Positions 1-3,762 of a stretch of DNA of 6,378 nucleotides are shown here, piece by piece. This stretch comes from JBAXGW01 sp037139195. Its GTDB lineage: Bacteria > Bacteroidota > Bacteroidia > Bacteroidales > JAHJDW01. The notes beneath the pieces were generated by a model that saw nothing but the letters and a program-made list of their open reading frames with translations, searched no databases and was not told the DNA's origin. Both the position numbers and the translations under genes were made by a program. The DNA lies in NCBI GenBank assembly GCA_037139195.1, contig JBAXGW010000127.1, forward strand, positions 1 through 6,378, given 5' to 3'. The stretch's first letter is position 1; every line of letters starts with the position of its first letter.

Positions 1-3000
1 TGGTCTATATTGCTACAACCATTTACGTCAGTGCCAGTTACAGTATAGGTGGATTCAATACTTGGGCTTACTGAAATAGAAGTTGTTGTTTCACCAGCAT
101 TACTCCATTTATAGGTTAAACCATTTGAAGCAGTTAAACTAGTTGGAACTCCAGCACAAATTGTTACATCATTACCTGCACTGATAGCTGGTAAATTTCT
201 AATTGTTACTGTTACAATATCTGAACCTGTACAACCATTGTTATTGATATTAACAGTATAAGTAGTATTTGCTGATGGAGTAACAGTTGGATTGAAAATA
301 GTAGAGGTGAAATTGTCTGTGTTTGAAGTCCAACTATAAGAAGTTGCATTGTTTGGACTTGCTGAAAGTTGAGCATTCCCATCAGGGCAAATTGAAATAT
401 TATTCCCAGCTTCTGCAGTAACAGCTGAATTTATATTTACTACAACTTGATCAGTACCTGTGCATCCGTTATTATTAACATTTACTATATATGTAGTAGT
501 AATTGTAGGATTTACCGTTGGATTTGCAATATTTGAGGTGAAGCCAGTTGGAAGAGAAGTCCATGAACAAGAAGTTGCTCCTGCGGGTGTTGCATTAAGC
601 TGTGATGATACACCCGAACAAGTTGTAACATCTGAACCTGCATTTGCTACTAAGGCTGTTAAAACGTTAACTTGCACAGAGTCTTTACAAGAAGCTGATC
701 CATCAGAAATTTCAGCCACATACCATGCTGTTTGAGTTGGATGAATAGTTTCGTTATTGGTAGTGCCAACTATATTAGTTGTTATTAAATCAGCAGCAGA
801 AGCAGTTGGATTGCTATGCCAAGCTATGCCAATTTGAAGAGGTGGTGTTACAATCATTACACTATCAATGCCCCAGTTGTCTGTGTTTAAAGCCGTGCTA
901 TTCTTTTGAAACCATCTAAATCTGGTTGCAGTGGTCTGGGCAGCTATAGGAATTGCAAAACTATATCTCGCCCATGCTGTAAAAGGGGTTGTTTGACCTG
1001 TTGTTACTAATGCATTGCCATTAGCAGTTTGAGTATAATTTGGGTCAGGATTTGTTGTCATTTGAGTCCCTCCAGGGCTAAAATAAGTAATGTCTTGCCA
1101 TGTAGAGCCATTAGTAGTGGAATATTGCAAAGAAACGCCTTCCCCTGGCATATCTGGTCCTTCACATGGTGCCGTGCCTCCTTGGATTGCAAATCTCATC
1201 CAAAAAGAAATTGTTGCACCATTGCTTACATCAAAATTATTAGTTGCTAGAGTTCTTGGAGCGGCAGCAGCATCATCCATCCACAAAAAAGTTGTGCCAA
1301 AAGGGAGAGGGGTGTTGCATGGATTTGTAAAGTTTGCCGTTGTGCCTCCAACCCATCCAACTCCAACTGTTCCGCTATTAAATGTATTGGCTAATAACGT
1401 TCTTACAATGTTCCCATCTGATGTAATATCTACTGGTTCTCCAGAGCAAACAGTTGTTGGGTTCGCTGCAACATTTATTGTGCATTGTACATTTTGTTGG
1501 CATAACGGGTCATTTGCTTGAAGTACTGTTACTGTAGTTGTTAAAGTTGTGTCAAATGTGCAGAATCCATTAGTGCTTGTAACATGAGTTGAATAAGTTG
1601 TTGTTTGTGTAGGCGAAACTGCTATGTTGTTGCCTGAAGCTGGCATATTTGGATCAACAGGGTTTGATGACCAAGTAGCAATTATTCCCCCTATAGTGCT
1701 AACATCGATTAATGCTGATTGACCTAAGCAAATTGTTTGATCTTGGGAAATTGATGAACCCATTTGAACTCCGCTAACAGCTTCAACAGTATAGTTACAT
1801 ACGGCTCCTGAAATGCCATCGACCATTATATAATATACATTTCCAGCAGTTAAACCTGTTCCTGTAATTTGTGATGTACCTGTTATTCCTGCACCAGTTA
1901 AACCAAATGGACTCATTAAAGCAAAGTTATTGCAATTTGTTCCTTGATAAATACCCATTTGAATTCCTCCTGAAGTTGGAACGCAATTAGTAACATAAAC
2001 ATTGAAAGTAGCTGTAACATCACTAGCTACAAACTTTAACCAAGAATTGTTTTCTATTGAGCCTGAAAAAAGATTACTTCCTGAGGTTGATGCATGTGAT
2101 ATATTACAAGGAGCTGTTGATGAGCTGCCGCCTGCACTAGTAAAATTCCCAGGGTAATCTGGGCAGTATCCATTTGGAGGACCGTTTTTAGTTGTTCCAC
2201 AATATCCATTTAAATCGCAAATTGGAGGAGCATCAGAGCAATTATCAGATGCTGGAGGAGAATTTGGGTTGCAAGGTGGAGCACATGACGTTGGACATGA
2301 AATAATTGCTACCCAGCCTTTGTTTTGCACAGTTCCATTTGTAGTGAATTTAAATGTAAGACAGTTTCCTTTTGATGGATTTATATCTGCTGGAATTGTT
2401 GATCCAGTATATGTTGCAATTGGAGTTCCAGTAGCTGTTGAGCCATCATAAACTTCTAGCTTGTCATTTGCAGATTCCAAATCAAATTGGCTAAAGGTTG
2501 CCAATAAACAACCGCCTGCTGTTCCTGGGCAAAATGTTTTTATAGATGTTTGATTACCTGCATAGTTTTGATTTGGTCCACCATCGTCGGTAAAAAGAGA
2601 ACCACAACCTGTAACTGTTGTAGGGTCATTTACTTTGTTAATGACTACACAGCTGACTGTTCCACTCCATGATCTAGATTGACCAAAGAAAGATGGAGTA
2701 TTTGCATCGGATGTAAATACAAAGGTTAAACAAGTTCCAGTGCTATATACTGCACCTGGGGCTGTTCCTGTGTTTGTGAAATCATATATTTGAGCGGAGG
2801 AGGTATTTGGACCATCATATACTTTTAAATGATCATTATTGTCTATTCCTAATGATGTGAAATCAATAGATAGTGTTCCTCCATTATCAGAACAAATAGT
2901 TTTTGTGTAATTCTCGTTAATACCATATTTGTATCCTGTTACAACTCCCAATAAAGTGGTTGTGTCATGATGACTATCAGTAAAAACGGTGCCCAATAAA

Positions 3001-3158
3001 CCTCCACCACACGAGTTTGTAGTTGAAGGTGTTGAATTAATTCTAATTTCTGTTGCAGAAAACTGACTATATCCATATTGGGTTAATAAAATAAAAATAA
3101 ATAGAACAAACAATGCTTTTTGAATTGTTTTATTACTGTTAGTATATATGGTTTTCAT
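1..3158 (-). CDS. Large secreted multidomain protein: tandem CUB domains, reelin-like module and Ig-like repeats; 3' end outside window
   Basis: The ATG at 3156-3158 opens a frame of 1052 codons with no stop to the left edge. Residues 1-32 are a signal peptide (KALFVLFIFILLTQYGYSQ). Then: CUB 1 (about 50-170, HLKVYDG), CUB 2 (about 185-288, KLEVYDG), a Cys-rich recurrent module (about 305-460: DNCSDAPPIC, NGYC, IENNSWLKF, GGIQMGIY, YYIMVDG), an Ig-like domain (473-546), an Ig-like domain that seems split by a reelin-repeat-like module (about 553-833, insert about 590-770), and three Ig-like repeats (839 onward). A T9SS sorting domain is expected beyond the edge but not seen. From family knowledge such architectures are surface adhesins or matrix proteins; no catalytic residues are visible. 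The start fits the signal peptide; its leader is AT-rich with no Shine-Dalgarno. It may be cotranscribed with the small secreted gene. Confidence 0.95.
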   Translation of the reverse strand, partial: MKTIYTNSNKTIQKALFVLFIFILLTQYGYSQFSATEIRINSTPSTTNSCGGGLLGTVFTDSHHDTTTLLGVVTGYKYGINENYTKTICSDNGGTLSIDFTSLGIDNNDHLKVYDGPNTSSAQIYDFTNTGTAPGAVYSTGTCLTFVFTSDANTPSFFGQSRSWSGTVSCVVINKVNDPTTVTGCGSLFTDDGGPNQNYAGNQTSIKTFCPGTAGGCLLATFSQFDLESANDKLEVYDGSTATGTPIATYTGSTIPADINPSKGNCLTFKFTTNGTVQNKGWVAIISCPTSCAPPCNPNSPPASDNCSDAPPICDLNGYCGTTKNGPPNGYCPDYPGNFTSAGGSSSTAPCNISHASTSGSNLFSGSIENNSWLKFVASDVTATFNVYVTNCVPTSGGIQMGIYQGTNCNNFALMSPFGLTGAGITGTSQITGTGLTAGNVYYIMVDGISGAVCNYTVEAVSGVQMGSSISQDQTICLGQSALIDVSTIGGIIATWSSNPVDPNMPASGNNIAVSPTQTTTYSTHVTSTNGFCTFDTTLTTTVTVLQANDPLCQQNVQCTINVAANPTTVCSGEPVDITSDGNIVRTLLANTFNSGTVGVGWVGGTTANFTNPCNTPLPFGTTFLWMDDAAAAPRTLATNNFDVSNGATISFWMRFAIQGGTAPCEGPDMPGEGVSLQYSTTNGSTWQDITYFSPGGTQMTTNPDPNYTQTANGNALVTTGQTTPFTAWARYSFAIPIAAQTTATRFRWFQKNSTALNTDNWGIDSVMIVTPPLQIGIAWHSNPTASAADLITTNIVGTTNNETIHPTQTAWYVAEISDGSASCKDSVQVNVLTALVANAGSDVTTCSGVSSQLNATPAGATSCSWTSLPTGFTSNIANPTVNPTITTTYIVNVNNNGCTGTDQVVVNINSAVTAEAGNNISICPDGNAQLSASPNNATSYSWTSNTDNFTSTIFNPTVTPSANTTYTVNINNNGCTGSDIVTVTIRNLPAISAGNDVTICAGVPTSLTASNGLTYKWSNAGETTTSISVSPSIESTYTVTGTDVNGCSNID
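3..644 (-). repeat. Ig-like protein repeats with 77-residue (231 bp) start-to-start spacing, third copy cut by window edge
   Basis: Units begin at 644, 413 and 182. Each starts (N/E/S)AG(S/N)(D/N)-x-x-x-C; the first cysteines are C847, C924 and C1001, exactly 77 residues apart. The cores are SCSWTS, SYSWTS and TYKWSN, followed by NPTV-P---TTY-VN-NNNGC in the first two. The third is slightly shorter in its core and its end is outside the window. More copies may follow beyond the left edge. Confidence 0.82.
849..1391 (-). other. Reelin-repeat-like beta-sandwich module
   Basis: Residues about 590-770. It holds TISFWMRFAIQGG, then PCEGPDMPGEGVSLQYSTTN with GSTWQDI, and later TRFRWFQKNS...NWGIDSVMI. 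The C-E-PD--GE-V-LQYS--NG--W and RFRW-Q-----W-ID-V-I patterns resemble the subdomains of reelin repeats and related modules in bacterial surface proteins. Flanking sequence looks like the two parts of one Ig-like domain (about 553-589 and 771-833), so the module may be an insertion in it. Confidence 0.6.
1779..2246 (-). other. Cys-rich recurrent Bacteroidota surface module (unnamed)
   Basis: Residues about 305-460. It starts DNCSDAPPICDLNGYCGTT, has further cysteines at 332 and 351, then IENNSWLKFVASD, VYVTNC, GGIQMGIYQGTNC and finally GLTAGNVYYIMVDG...CNYTVEAVSG. I have seen this order of motifs as a recurrent unit in large Bacteroidota secreted proteins but cannot give it a reliable family name. 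The pattern resembles a beta-sandwich carbohydrate- or protein-binding unit; that is inference only. Confidence 0.6.
2295..2606 (-). other. CUB domain 2
   Basis: Residues about 185-288 of the same protein. The marks are CGSLFTDDGG, NYAGNQTSIKTFCPG, FDLESANDKLEVYDG, NCLTFKFTTN and GWVAIISC. It is shorter than CUB 1 and has FTTN where CUB 1 has FTSD, so one presumed calcium ligand is missing. It is followed at once by a run of closely spaced cysteines (C288, C292, C296). Confidence 0.82.
2649..3011 (-). other. CUB domain 1
   Basis: Residues about 50-170 of the CUB/reelin-like protein. The marks are a starting CGGG, four cysteines (C50, C89, C143, C170) suiting the two-disulfide CUB pattern, the core NNDHLKVYDGPNTSS, and TCLTFVFTSD followed by WSGTVSC. 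D109 and D151 sit where calcium-binding CUB domains carry acidic ligands. Binding partners cannot be inferred from sequence. Confidence 0.82.
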
Positions 3159-3204
3159 AATATATATATTTTGGTGTTTTTTTTTGTTTTGATAAAGAAA
3201 AGCA

Positions 3205-3582
3205 TTATTTAGCTTTTTCAATTTCTCGATAAGCTTTTTCAATATCGTTCCATGACATTAATGTGATTTTTAATCCAGGAAACTCTTCGTCTGTATACCA
3301 ACTCTCATAGCCCTTAGCCCTCATGTTTTCAAAGTAAGTAATATCAAATATACCTTTACAATGCTTGTTAATAAAAGCTTGGTAATAAGTGTTGTTAGCA
3401 TCAATATTATAAGTAGAAGTGTAATAGAAATTTATTTTTTCTATATCTTTTGGACTTAAAGATAGAATATCTTTAGCCGTGTAATGTTCCTTAGCCATAG
3501 GAACTAATTCTGATTGTTTTTGGGCAAATAATATACTTCCCAAAATCAGAAAAATAAATGTTAGAGTGGCGGGCTTTTTCAT
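3205..3582 (-). CDS. Small secreted protein of unknown function (125 aa)
   Basis: I do not recognise this family. The ATG at 3580-3582 begins a clear signal peptide: MKKP, a hydrophobic run TLTFIFLILGSILFA, and a probable cleavage by FAQ around residue 21, leaving about 104 mature residues. There is no lipobox cysteine. The mature part is rich in Lys, Glu and Tyr (ten tyrosines), has one cysteine (C75), no further membrane segment, and ends in a charged, probably helical stretch (WNDIEKAYREIEKAK). The leader is A-rich without a Shine-Dalgarno, as usual in Bacteroidota. It lies downstream of a terminator and 46 bases before the CUB-containing giant gene on the same strand, so the two may share a transcript. 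A periplasmic or surface accessory role is only a guess. The coding composition and signal peptide make it a convincing gene. Confidence 0.85.
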   Translation of the reverse strand: MKKPATLTFIFLILGSILFAQKQSELVPMAKEHYTAKDILSLSPKDIEKINFYYTSTYNIDANNTYYQAFINKHCKGIFDITYFENMRAKGYESWYTDEEFPGLKITLMSWNDIEKAYREIEKAK

Positions 3583-3701
3583 TTTTATTTCTTTTTAAAT
3601 TTTTATTAAAAATAGTTTATTATAACAGTTTGATGAAAAAAATATTATTAAATAGTGTTAAAACGATTCGACTTTTATTATACAAATAGACGGGTTTGAG
3701 C

Positions 3702-3729
3702 AAAAAAAAAGTTGCCATTAAGGCAACTT
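3702..3729 (-). terminator. Intrinsic terminator of the large upstream gene
   Basis: On the minus strand the sequence reads AAGTTGCC, a 5-base loop, GGCAACTT and then an unbroken T run. The arms (3722-3729 and 3709-3716) pair perfectly over 8 bp, and the T run reaches position 3702. It starts 34 bases after the TAA of the large gene. It should insulate that gene from the small secreted gene downstream, which would then need its own promoter in 3583-3701. Confidence 0.88.
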
Positions 3730-3762
3730 ATTATTATTGGATTTAACATATTTTAAGAGATG

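Noticed and set aside
460..2451. Plus-strand open frames of 60 to 143 residues opposite the CUB/reelin-like gene
   Set aside because: The minus strand is open over all 1052 codons with recognisable domains, so these are shadows produced by composition.
3159..3204. A9 tract and TATATATATA before the CUB gene as a phase-variable or regulatory element
   Set aside because: Nine-base homopolymers and short TA runs are expected in AT-rich Bacteroidota leaders, and nothing here shows length variation.
3683..3690. Possible Bacteroidota -7 promoter box (TCTATTTG on the minus strand) for the small secreted gene
   Set aside because: It differs by one base from TAnnTTTG, but no TTG-type -33 element lies at the usual spacing. 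The only nearby TTG is 10 bases away at the end of the terminator T run. A promoter is expected in 3583-3701 but I cannot place it.
3702..3729. Hairpin as a bidirectional terminator
   Set aside because: No plus-strand gene reaches it, and the base run after the hairpin on the plus strand is TTATTATTA-like rather than a clean T tract.
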